NCBI GenBank assembly: GCA_009733575.1
Contig: ML769581.1
Span: forward strand, 116,685-127,989
DNA length: 11,305 nt
Origin: Gymnopus androsaceus JB14
Taxonomy: Eukaryota > Basidiomycota > Agaricomycetes > Agaricales > Omphalotaceae
Direction of reading: 5' to 3'
Shown here: piece after piece, positions 1-8,439 of the stretch
How positions within the stretch are numbered: position 1 is the first letter of the stretch
How the letters are laid out: each line of letters begins with the position of its first letter
Notes under the pieces: model-generated
What the model was told of the DNA's origin: nothing
The model's input: only the letters and a program-made list of their open reading frames with translations
Database searches by the model: none
Position numbers and translations under genes: made by a program

Positions 1-1310
1 ATCCACAGAAAAGTAAGAATTCAGTAAGAGTTCTAATGAACCACAAAAGGAAACGCACGAATAGCATATCGCACACTCGACTTGACCTGCGAAATGCAGC
101 GTGACGTCTTCTTGAATAACGCTAACCCATCTACAATCCGCCATTTCTACACGCGCAAGAAAGGTTCTTCATTATTAACTTGCATGTAAAATGTACTAAT
201 ATACCCACCTGCGCCCAAATTGTCGCTTAACCCCAAAACCACGGCCGCCAGCGATTATCATCACCCCCAATTTTTTCGTATCCCTAATCTCAACCCGATG
301 CAATGGCCAATCACTCGGAACCTCAGCCGGATCTCCAACTGCTGCTCATCGACCGAATACAACGCAGTAACCTCGTTCACTGCCCCCGAAGCGACTTTGA
401 CTGTGAGCTGGTTCGAGTCGTCTCGCCGAATTCGATCGCGCCAACTCTGATTACCTTGGTGCTACCTTAACGTGTCGAGCTCTTGCGCGGATGAGAACTG
501 GGAAAAGGTACAAGAGGTGTAAGTCGCGATTGTGGACGACCAGTTGACGGTCTCGGGCAATCGAGTACCCAGCCTGTGGATGAGGGAGGGAAACGGTGAG
601 TTATGCGCGGTAGTATAGATGCGCCGCAAAGTTGTGATGCCAGAGAAGACCTGGTTCGTAGACTATGACCAATGAACAGCATGAGATTGAAAGAAAAAAA
701 CAGAATACAGACGAAAAACTCACAAACATAGAACTCGTCTACAGCCCACATATCCAATTTAAAGCCTTGACAATCCCATTATCTAGACTTAAAAGTCGAA
801 ATGTTTGGTATGAAATGCGCCTCGACGATACCAGAACTACGAAGCGTTCGAATGCTATTCTCAATTCTTACCGACTACACAAACAAATGTCAGTTTCCAA
901 CGAAAGAACCAAAAAATGAAAGAACTAACGCACCGTATCCGCGAATAAATCAAAGAGAGCATCCATCCCAGTAGATAGACAAAAAAATATCTACACCACC
1001 GAAAGACATTCAGCAATGTGTCATAAAAAACCAACAAACCAATTCCTCTTACCTGTTCACGGCTCCCATCCCCTCGCCTCACCCAGTTCCAAATCTAGGT
1101 TCACCTCCCGCTGCAAACAATACCATCAACTCCTTCGGTAACCTCGGTTCGACTTTACCCTCCGTGTTCCACACCAAGCTTCCAGCACGAAAAATACTCT
1201 GTGCGTCGCTTGCTGCCTTGTGGAGGATCTGGTATTGCGAGTTGGGGGTGCTGAATGGTCGTGGAAGAAGAGGGATTCGAGTAAAGCAAAATGAACACCA
1301 TCTGAGCGTT
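1..1310 (-). pseudogene. Listerin (Ltn1/Rkr1) E3 ligase pseudogene, inverted part; runs off the window's left edge
   Basis: Listerin ubiquitinates nascent chains on stalled 60S ribosomal subunits through a C-terminal variant RING. Read on minus from about 1301, conserved listerin blocks appear in order but in shifting frames. They are MVFILLYSNPSSS after a CAG acceptor at 1302, YQILHKAAS, NTEGKVEPRLPKEL, YLLGWML, a block with GIVEAHFIPNI, GIVKA and WAVDEFYV (about 860-715), then AHLYYRA and PSLIH (about 630-565). Further on are ATYTS, LTVKVASG with NEVTALYSVDEQQLEI, PSDWPLHRVEIRDTKK, IVDGLALFKK and finally VTLHFAGQVECAICYS, ending at 59 with a GTGCGT donor at 58. There are many single-base shifts and internal stops, so it is dead. 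ECAICYS carries the first CxxC zinc ligands of the RING; the rest of the RING lies at 1358-1560 on the other strand. The recognition comes from remembered family blocks; the order and number of matches make it firm, but exact exon limits are not. Confidence 0.85.
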
Positions 1311-1324
1311 TGGGATAGTTAGTA

Positions 1325-1339
1325 TTTGGTTCAACCAAA
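1325..1339. repeat. 15-bp palindrome at the listerin inversion junction
   Basis: TTTGGTTCAACCAAA has 7-bp perfect arms around one central base. It lies in what looks like an intron on the minus strand (CTAAC branch and CTCAG acceptor follow at about 1320-1302), a few tens of bases from where the plus-strand RING half begins. Confidence 0.8.
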
Positions 1340-1357
1340 ACAATAACGGTGAAGATC

Positions 1358-1560
1358 TCTCCTATCAGTGTCATGGACGGCTCGTTACCCAAAAAACCGT
1401 GCAACACATGTAAAAATCGGTTCCATGCCGGTTGTTTGTTCAAAGTATGTACATCCTAGCGTTCTCGCTATCTTAGAGAGATTCTGAATCCCGTTTTTAG
1501 TGGTTCAACTCGAGCCATTCCTCAAGTTGTCCTTTGTGTCGGTCGGATATCTTACATTAG
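1358..1560 (+). pseudogene. Listerin C-terminal RING half, last two exons, on the strand opposite to the rest
   Basis: This piece encodes the end of the listerin variant RING. The frame from 1364 reads ISVMDGSLPKKPC, then NTCKNRFHAGCLFK, up to 1444. A 56-nt intron follows (1445-1500, GTATGT to TTTTTAG). The last exon (1501-1560) reads WFNSSHSSSCPLCRSDILH and a TAG stop. Six zinc ligands are present in order: C, C, H, C and the final CPLC pair. The first CxxC pair, which should come just before ISVMDG, is missing here and is found at 76-64 on minus. This C-terminal piece has no internal stop or shift, unlike the inverted part, so it may have been kept out of decay or simply is short. Upstream of 1358 the plus strand no longer reads as listerin. 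It is the terminus of a broken gene, with no start of its own. Confidence 0.88.
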
Positions 1561-1602
1561 TGCTCATATTATAATAAGTTTGTAAAGTCTGTGAGTCAGT
1601 AA

Positions 1603-1626
1603 AAAACAAATATGAAAACAAATATG
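1603..1626. repeat. Tandem duplication of a 12-bp unit
   Basis: AAAACAAATATG occurs twice head to tail (1603-1614 and 1615-1626). It lies in the AT-rich spacer (1561-1755) between the 3' ends of the two convergent pseudogenes. No gene is seen in that spacer. Confidence 0.85.
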
Positions 1627-1755
1627 TAATTCGAAATGCAGATTTGGATATCATGGCACCGGTTGGACAAGCAAAGATTTTTCGGAGGAACTTTGTGCCA
1701 TACGAGCATACATACTTGTAGGTCTAAGGCTAAAGCTACAATTTATGTATCATTT

Positions 1756-3816
1756 TCATTCACCCTCTGCCATCAACTCTCGCACTTCAGCCCCTCTATT
1801 GAGCACCGTAACATATAACCACAACGATAAAAACACTAGCTATCCCCATAAGAACTGTTATAATGGTGTACATCCATCCCATTTGGATCATAGCAATTTG
1901 AAGACAAACTCACCATCTCCCCAACCATGGGCCTTGTGTCGAAAAATGAACGATGATTTAGGAGAAACTAATATATCTAAGCTAGTGTGATGACACTTAT
2001 TAAACTAGAACCCGTTGAGAAGTGATTAGGAAAAGATATCTTGTGCTTAAGTGAAAACAGACCACAAGCAAAGAGATTGCTGCTATATTGACCCGTTCTT
2101 GAAAAGCTCACGCATATCCGACTACATAGAGAGAGGGAACATAACCAGCCCGACCACTGTGCTTCTTAGACGCATCTATGGTAGGTGTTAGCTTTGTGAA
2201 GACGCCAGGAGAAATGAAAGCTAATCGTCTCGTTCCTCAGGCGTACTAATTTGTCCCCCTTTCTTGGCTTTTAAGCGAGCGACTTGTAATCAGACGGTTT
2301 CAGACCAACGACCACCAATAGTGACACTTTCGACAGTCATTCTTGTTGAGTTATCAATACACGGTCTAGTGGATGCAGCGGTGTACCGACTCCATATATA
2401 AGAAGAACCGGATCAATGTCGAACGAGTTATAGTGATAATATGTATCTAGAGACCGAGAGGTCGATATACGACCACAGACATGAAGCCAAAGACCTGTAT
2501 ATCAATGAGATGGGCAGGGACCAAGGAATATCTCGTACATACCAGATGTGACGAGCATGAGCAGATCAAACGAACGATGGGGAAGAAACAGCATGGGTTT
2601 CAATGGATTGATATCCACCAATCGGAGTTTGATTTGAGGAATGTATCCTTGGGCTCTAAAGTTACCGGGGAGATTTCAAAATCATTGTCGTCAATGTTAT
2701 ATATCCTCAGATGGGAATCTACTACATCCCCTCCTGGGCTGGTCTCTTGGTGCGCTTTTATTGCGCTCTTAGGCGATAGATTAACTACCGCATTCCACTG
2801 GGGCGGCCCATTCTATTTCTTCGCTATCATGGGTGGACTCGTTTTCATGTCTTGTCTCTTGTTTCTCAAAGATACCTCCCGTAGCGAGCTTAGCCTGATA
2901 TACCAGATTGTGCTGAAGAAGAGATTGAGAGAATCTTCGATGAAATCATGAACAAGCCGCAGAAGGATGGTGACTGGAAAGGTCAAAAATCTGAACTTTG
3001 AACGACGAAGCTCACCTTGGTTCCTCGTTCCACGGGGTCGAAGATGTCGGCCAAAGTAGGCGCATCGACATGATGGCACTTGGCCTGTACAAGGGTCCGT
3101 GTCAGAAAATATCAAGGTAGTCCAAAAAAACACAGACCCAGCGGCTCGGAAACAACGAAAGGCAATCAATCTAAAGCGGATGATCAGGAGGTATTTTTGA
3201 AAGAAACTGTAGTGAAGATTACAGTCCTATGCTCTTGCTAGTAGCAACGACCACAGACCCCACAGTGAAAATTCCGATCGAGACAACGTACACAGCCTGA
3301 GCCCTCCTTCATTTGACTTCGCTGATTGGAGCTGCCAGAGAGCGAGGTAAGCAGCGTCCAGAAAGCTTCAACTGTAACGTACCCCGAACTACCAAGGATA
3401 TATGAGAAAAATTCTCAGTGATAGAACAAAACTGGTACTTATCAGTGGAATAATACCAGGCTTAAAAGTATAAACAACGAAAGGCTCAAACTGATTTGCG
3501 AGGGAGTTGCTGGTAAATCAGCCTCCATTTCTGCATAGCGGCTGAAATCGAGAATCGTCAATGGGTCTGAGATCTCTAGTCAATATCGAGTTTGCGGTTT
3601 TGTAGATTATATGCTAACCGAACGACCATGGAGCCAGATATGACCTGAAGTAAGATAAAATTATAAATCCTATACGAGCGCCAGAGAAAATATTTGCCTG
3701 GAGAAAAAAAACTTGCGAAAGTCTGACCATTGCCGAGGATCTTCCACAACAGGCATATGCTCGATATTGAATGTCGGCGGCTCTCGGATGACAGAGGTAC
3801 CACCTTCGTTGGCCAT
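1756..3816 (-). pseudogene. MFS transporter (drug:H+ antiporter-like) pseudogene with a flipped internal exon
   Basis: This is a remnant of a 12-helix MFS exporter. The ATG at 3816 opens a cytosolic N-terminus containing IREPPTF and EDPRQWSDFRK. Blocks then follow in changing frames: a TM1-like VISGSMVVRLAYNLQN (about 3640-3590), EMEADLPATPSQISLSLSLF (about 3530-3470), ISEVK, VYVVSIGIFTVGSVVVATS with KSIGL (about 3310-3225) and AFRCFRAAGS. The block APTLADIFDPVERGTK ends at 3016 with a GTGAGC donor at 3015. The next exon is on plus at 2711-2945. Minus resumes below 2700 with IKLRLVDINPLKPMLF, LLMLVTSG and a GTATGT donor, TYYHYNSFDI, GGRWSE, LKAKKGGQISTPE, MRLRSTVVGLVMFPLS and the last helix QMGWMYTIITVLMGIASVF, then AEVRELMAEGE and a stop at 1758-1756. 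Many stops and shifts make it non-functional. The substrate cannot be told. Confidence 0.85.
2711..2945 (+). pseudogene. Inverted exon of the MFS pseudogene (TM5-TM6 and start of central loop)
   Basis: After a TCCTCAG acceptor (2704-2710) the plus strand reads QMGIYYIPS. It shifts frame to PLLGWSLGALL, then shifts again to LTTAFHWGGPFYFFAIMGG, LVFMSCLLFLKDTSRSELS and LIYQIVLKKRLRE. This is the MFS stretch that normally follows the block GTK at 3016 on the minus strand; the KDT-R-E-SLxYQ loop signature after TM6 is typical of fungal DHA1-type carriers. It sits inside the minus-strand pseudogene, flanked by its earlier part (3816-3016) and its later part (2700-1756). A longer open frame (2481-2951, starting MKPK) spans it but is a chance merger. 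From about 2893 an alternative frame (IFDEIMNKPQKDGDWKG) also stays open; which frame continued the loop is unclear. Confidence 0.85.
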
Positions 3817-4613
3817 GGATCTGGCCGTAGATCGAGGGGTTAGAGAAATTCAAACATGGTTCCAGGTTTATTTTCTTATGAAAAAGGTTCGCTTGTTTTG
3901 TCATTTGATTCGCGCCGAAAGTCCATCTTGCGCTAGAACACGGGAGGGTTTAAGCTTTTAAGGTTTCCTCCCTTCGAATTCATTCAATCCTGTCGACCTG
4001 TTAACCATGATGTCCTTCTTCCAGTGCCAAGCTATCCATCTGATTCTGGTTATGGCAAACTTGAAGTCACAAATCGACGTCCAGGCTCCGACGATTCATT
4101 GGCACGTGCTTAGTCATATCTATGACTCATTCGTCAACGCGAATATTGGCGCTTGTTTGAGTTGTTCTTGAACATGTGCGGTCCGTGTTAACAGCGCACT
4201 GGCAAGGATAGATCAACTGTCTGTCTCGTTTTATTTCAACTACAGTACTCGGCCAAGTAATTACCCACTCTTTCCCTTGTCGCTGCGCAGCTCTATGCAG
4301 GTTGTCTATTTTGCATTAAGACCCTCGTTCCAAAGGCTCTTTTCGGTTTTTTGACTTCAAGCTATTCCATCTCTTCCAGGTGACGACTCTTTCGAGTACT
4401 GGTCTTGATCAGCCCCTTCAAGTGCCTGACCGCGACTCTCCTCTGGAAGTATTTACCCACATGATTCCAACAGTCCACCAGCTGTCTAGGTTCAATAGAC
4501 AGTTGATATAGGTATGTACATCGTTCATGCTTGTGTTCCCGCTGGTTTGCCTTTCTAAGAAGAGCTGGCTTGTCCAAGGCTCGTGCATTTTGAATGTGAA
4601 TGTCTGTGCCTCT
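3817..4613. other. Spacer without recognisable gene
   Basis: This stretch lies between the dead MFS start codon and the oxygenase promoter. It should contain what was the MFS promoter (minus) and upstream DNA of the oxygenase (plus). Open frames here are short: about 50 codons from an ATG near 4009 on plus, and 71 codons at 4577-4362 on minus. They show no family motif, no signal peptide and no domain I recognise. I see nothing else to support. Confidence 0.5.
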
Positions 4614-4631
4614 GTGGGATTATGATCCCAC
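4614..4631. repeat. Inverted repeat upstream of the oxygenase gene
   Basis: GTGGGATTATGATCCCAC has 7-bp perfect arms and a 4-nt centre, 100 bp before the oxygenase ATG. It could be a binding site for a dimeric regulator; that role is inference only. Confidence 0.6.
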
Positions 4632-4661
4632 TGGAATGGCTACTAGCGGACTCTGAATCGC

Positions 4662-4668
4662 CATAAAG
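4662..4668 (+). promoter_or_regulatory. TATA-like element of the oxygenase gene
   Basis: CATAAAG lies about 65 bp before the ATG at 4731, a usual distance for a fungal TATA-type element. It is a weak match. Confidence 0.35.
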
Positions 4669-4730
4669 AGGGCACTTTTTGCAATCAGCTATCCATTCGA
4701 CTTTCAGCACTGTTCTAGATTCTCAACGAC

Positions 4731-6173
4731 ATGACTCCTCCTCAAATCCCCCCCTACGTTCCTCACCCTCCTACCCAGTACAAGCTTGATTATGCACCAC
4801 TTATTGTCATTGACCTGAGCACCTTTGACCGCTCGCATGAGGACCAAGTCCGCCTTGCCCAACAGCTAAAGGACGCCGCCCACAATACGGGATTCTGGAT
4901 GGTGACTGGTCACGGCATCACCGACGCTGAAATGAACAGGCAACTGTCCATTGGACAGGCTTTCTACAAAGAGCCTATCGAGTCCAAGCGTCAGTACCCT
5001 TGCGATTTTTCCAACGGAAGGTTCTTTCAGTCGGTCCCAGTCCTGTACATTGATCTGACCTTTGTCTAAGCTACTTGGGCTATCGTGAGCCTGTGCGTTT
5101 CATCGCTGACACAGATGTTAAGGAGAATCACGAAGCCGTCTGTTGCACTCTTATATTTTCTTCATTTTCAATGCTAATATTTTCCACCATACTAAAGCTT
5201 AACATTGCTAAGTTCACCAATGAAGGCTGCCGCTTCCCACTCCATGACTTTATTGTTCCCTTTGCTGACGAGATCAAGGACTTTCAGCTCAAGATTTGGA
5301 AGTTCATTTTGAAGAAACTCCTTATATTGTGCGCAATCCTCCTGGAGCTCCCTGAGCAACACTTTGTCAAACTTCATGATTATGCCAAGAAAAGCGACGA
5401 CTACCTATGCTATGTAAGTATGCATTACTCTGATACTTGTGCTACTTTTGAAAGAAGTCTTAGAAAATCTACCACCCTCGCACTGACGAGCAGTGGAAAG
5501 CCATCGAAGGAAAATTCCGTCCTGGTCGTAATTATTTCGCTTGTTGAAAGACTAGAACGACTTGTTCACTTTCGACATATGTAGACACTGATTTTGGTAG
5601 CATGACCCTCGTGTTCTCTGGCACTCAGACTGTCTCTGGGTTGCAGATCCGCACACCCACAGGTGAATGGAAGCACGTCAAGTCTATTCCTGGAGGCATC
5701 ACCGTCAATGTGAGCTATACTAGCTTGTTAACATCACTAAGTTTGATGTCTTGCTGCTTTTTACAGGCCGCTGACACGTTGGCCATGATCACGGATGGAT
5801 ATTTCAAGTCGACGGTCCATGCTGTCCATCGCCCCCCTCCCGACCAGGACAAGTTCGACCGCCTTGCATTGTTATATTTTTTGCGTCTAGCTGATGATGC
5901 AGACGTCGTCCCTGCTCCGAGCCCTCTCCTTGAACGCATTGGATGGAAGAAAGAGACCCGCGAAGCAATGACTGCTACTAATGAAGGCGATGCTCCCATC
6001 AAAGGCGAAGGTGTGTATATGTTCATATTGTGAGGCTATCTGCGCGTTCTCAAAGTTTCGAAGAATGGATGAAAGCTCGTGTCCGCGCTTACAATCATAG
6101 GGAAACCATTGAAAGCACCAACGAGCCAGAGCATTTTACCTACCGTGGACTGCAGGTTCAAGTCCAATACTGA
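4731..6173 (+). CDS. 2-oxoglutarate/Fe(II)-dependent oxygenase, IPNS-like (DIOX_N plus 2OG-FeII_Oxy)
   Basis: A soluble non-haem iron enzyme that would oxidise a small molecule with O2 and 2-oxoglutarate. Its substrate is unknown. Seven exons: 4731-5020, 5071-5137, 5198-5413, 5464-5527, 5585-5709, 5767-6014 and 6056-6173, giving 375 aa, a usual length. The N-terminal part has GFWMVTGHGI and YPCDFSNG (the DIOX_N domain). The metal triad is H213-x-D215 in GHTDFGSMTLVF and H272 in KSTVHAVHRPPP. R286 in DRLALLYF is the likely 2OG-binding Arg, with Ala two residues on in place of the Ser of the classical RxS motif. The His213 codon is split by intron 4. Intron 2 (60 nt) has no in-frame stop, intron 6 is only 41 nt, and the donors at 5138 (GTCTGT) and 5528 (GTAATT) are poor. 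No frameshift or internal stop is needed. An AATAAA lies 190 nt past the stop. Such enzymes occur in large families in agaricomycetes, often in specialised metabolism, but no biosynthetic neighbour is seen here. Confidence 0.92.
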
Positions 6174-6890
6174 AGAAAGTCGCTACCTTCGCCCAGGCAG
6201 ACCTGATTTTTAAACGCAAAGCCATTATTTCGATAGATATGTCTTTTATATGTTGCTCCTTGATTCCACTTGATTTGGCAACTATTACTCGAGTTTCTCG
6301 AAAACGTGGACTAACACTTCGCTTAATTGGATCAGAGCATATTGTACCTGAGCATAATTGTAAATAAAACAAGTATCTATCATCACTTGTACAAAAGGCT
6401 CCTTCCAGTGTTATTTCAGATACAGTTCTCGAACGCGAGGTCCCGCAACATGAAAAGAGTTTTCAGAAGTGACTCGCGTTTTGCCATGGATCAAGTGTAG
6501 ATAGTTCTTCGTGTCGATCGTCGATTCAACGAGAAGTATAGCTTGGACTCTCTCCGCGGCAAGGAAACGTGCTGCCAGGAAGCGCGTGCCCCATCCGATT
6601 TTAGGGATGATAGTAACTGACCGAGTAACGCTTACTAGAGCTACATGTACATTGTTGGCACTTCTATCTAAAGAATTACACAAATATCGTCAAGAAATTT
6701 ACAAGAAAGATTCCATCCATCCCAAAGCATCCAAACAGCACGTGTAGAATATCCAGCAAGGCTTGATCCTTGTAAACACTTGAAGTTCCTGAACAAGAAA
6801 GATTAATTAATTCGTCACCAATCTATTGAACAAATACACATACCTGCTTTTTTCGTCTCCCCTCAGGCTTCCTCCCCTTCTAGTGTACGA
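6174..6890. other. Convergent spacer between oxygenase and ICMT genes
   Basis: About 720 bp between two stop codons facing each other, so it should hold both 3' UTRs. Open frames at 6683-6411 (minus, 90 codons) and 6511-6747 (plus, 78 codons) overlap each other and match nothing I know. No repeat or RNA gene is recognised. Confidence 0.5.
6363..6368 (+). terminator. Candidate polyadenylation signal AATAAA
   Basis: This is the first AATAAA after the oxygenase stop codon, about 190 nt downstream on the coding strand. Fungal signals are loose, so this is only a candidate. Confidence 0.3.
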
Positions 6891-7723
6891 CTATGCCAAT
6901 CCGGGGAAAAACCACCAGGCCACGTTCTCCGCGTATTTGTCCCACTCTCCAGGGAATATCTTCTGCATCTGCCTATCCTCTGCTTCTGCCCGACTCACAC
7001 CCACTGCCAACGTCCAGACCCACCACGCGGCCCATACCACCATCGCGCTCCCGTTGCTCCTCAAGGGCCCGCACTCGGTCAACCAACTACCCTCTGTAAG
7101 ATGTGACAAGGCCAAGCCTGCAACCAAGAGCATGCTCCCAGTATACTAGAATCGCGTTCAGAATGAGTAATCAAAGAGTGTATGCAAGCGAGAACAAGAC
7201 TCACCGCCGGGTGTCGTACGTACCCATAGAACGACGATGTCACAAGACGATGTTCCGGGTGGATAGTTAGGTCAAAGGTGAATAGCTTTCCGAGGGTTTT
7301 AAAGCAGTTCAAGCGGATATAGGATCCCAACACGACGGCGACGATGCCGATGAGGAAGATGGGAGAGACGCGTATGTGAGGAGTTGACGTGTGTGGACAG
7401 ACGAGAGTTTTTAAGGCTGGTGTAGCAAAGGGTGAGACGGATGAGAGGCTTGAAAATGTGATTAGGGTGTTGAGATAGTAGAGCACTTCGAAGGAAGCGC
7501 AGATCCATATGACAATCATATGAATCTAATTAAAAGGTGTTAGGACTCGCTAGAATGCATTATGAGGATAGAAATTCACTTTAAAAACCAGCGGAGCAAT
7601 TTGAAGAATGTACATCTCCTTTGTATGGTAACGACTCTTTTCTTGCGTCGGATTCGGAGGGGTACATGCCCAATGGTTCGTCAGTGCTTGAACAATGACG
7701 AGGGAAACTCGAGCGAGCGACAT
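6891..7723 (-). CDS. Protein-S-isoprenylcysteine O-methyltransferase-like (STE14/ICMT family)
   Basis: ICMT enzymes are multi-pass ER membrane proteins that methylate the C-terminal prenylcysteine of CaaX proteins (Ras and Rho GTPases, mating pheromones) with S-adenosylmethionine. Three exons: 7723-7580, 7525-7205 and 7145-6891, with introns 7579-7526 (54 nt) and 7204-7146 (59 nt), both phase 0. They give 239 aa, normal for the family. The ATG at 7723 opens a hydrophobic N-terminus. The motif HWACTPPNP and then LQIAPLVFK, IHMIVIWIC follow across intron 1. The catalytic core is GSYIRLNCFKTLGKLFTF, then YVRHPAYTGS, with the RHP motif rebuilt across intron 2. The end has EAEDRQMQKIFPGEWDKYA and a C-terminal WFFPGLA, as in this family. 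No shift or stop is needed. A TATATAAT lies about 80 bp upstream. Agaricomycetes carry many ICMT-like paralogues, so this may not be the housekeeping STE14. Confidence 0.92.
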
Positions 7724-7803
7724 GGCGAAAGTTGGTGATGATGAACTTTTAGTTGGAGGGACGATGGAAGAGGTTGGACTATTTTTTTACGCATCCGTCT
7801 TCC

Positions 7804-7811
7804 ATTATATA
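7804..7811 (-). promoter_or_regulatory. TATA box candidate for the ICMT gene
   Basis: On the minus strand TATATAAT lies 81-88 bp upstream of the ATG at 7723. Confidence 0.5.
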
Positions 7812-8031
7812 CGTTTGGAATGGAAAACGGCGTCCACCACCAGCTTCGATTTACCACATTTGAAGAATCAAATCAGGAAGCCTGAGCTTCAAGATGCATG
7901 TACTAAGTATACTGTCCCCGGGAATTCTATGGATTTTGGCATCGTGTTCCGCGGAGGGGAGATCCATCTACTTAATAACCGAAATATTTCGTCTAGGTCT
8001 CTTGCTTAACACGATAGGGAGGTGGATGAGG

Positions 8032-8097
8032 GCTTCCAAGCGAGCTAAGAAGGCGAATTTACTGCGTCTACTGCATCTGAGGATGCTTCCAAGCGAG
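8032..8097. repeat. Pair of 13-bp direct repeats
   Basis: GCTTCCAAGCGAG occurs at 8032-8044 and again at 8085-8097, 53 bp apart start to start, in the non-coding spacer. Confidence 0.8.
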
Positions 8098-8381
8098 TCT
8101 AGACATAGCCGTGGGGTCCTTGGGATGAACAGAATCCTCCGGGCGTATAATGCGGAATTGTAATGCATCTTCCTTCCAACCTTACCCAAGGAAGTCTGAT
8201 TGAGACCTGCCGCTGAAGAACGATTTAATCCAGAGATGTAACGAGTTGGTAACGGGGCACTGTAAGAGAGAGCTTGAAATTACGATTTAGAAGAGTGAAA
8301 CTCGGATTTGGTCGGTCCTAAGCTTAAATACCACCCGCGCTGAGTCTATGTACATGATGCCATGGTAAGTAATCGTATTAC

Positions 8382-8401
8382 CTTGCCACCTCTTGCCACC
8401 T
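8382..8401. repeat. Tandem duplication of a 10-bp unit
   Basis: CTTGCCACCT occurs twice in direct contact (8382-8391 and 8392-8401) in the spacer. Confidence 0.85.
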
Positions 8402-8425
8402 TGACGCGCCGCACGATCGCTGGTG

Positions 8426-8439
8426 CTTCAGATCTGAAG
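8426..8439. repeat. Perfect 14-bp palindrome
   Basis: CTTCAGATCTGAAG is fully self-complementary with no loop. It lies about 385 bp after the CTP synthase stop codon (minus strand). Function is unknown. Confidence 0.7.

Noticed and set aside
467..757. A 96-codon minus-strand frame as a separate gene
   Set aside because: It contains listerin pieces (WAVDEFYV, GWVLDC) read through an intron and frameshifts; it belongs to the pseudogene.
1126..1443. A 105-codon minus-strand frame as a gene
   Set aside because: It crosses the inversion junction and its start is antisense to the RING half at 1358-1444.
2481..2951. A 156-codon plus-strand frame that could be called a small membrane protein gene
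   Set aside because: Its second half is the flipped MFS exon, and its first half is antisense to the MFS central loop (IKLRLVDINPLKPMLF on minus). It is a chance fusion across an inversion junction.
1..3816. Explaining all frameshifts as sequencing error
   Set aside because: The oxygenase and ICMT genes in the same window need no correction, and the flipped blocks cannot come from base-level errors; misassembly at the junctions remains possible.
6411..6747. Overlapping open frames on both strands in the convergent spacer
   Set aside because: No family similarity recognised, mutual overlap, and a position in expected 3' UTR sequence.
7695..8009. A 104-codon plus-strand frame
   Set aside because: It overlaps the ICMT start and promoter on the opposite strand and has no recognisable motif.
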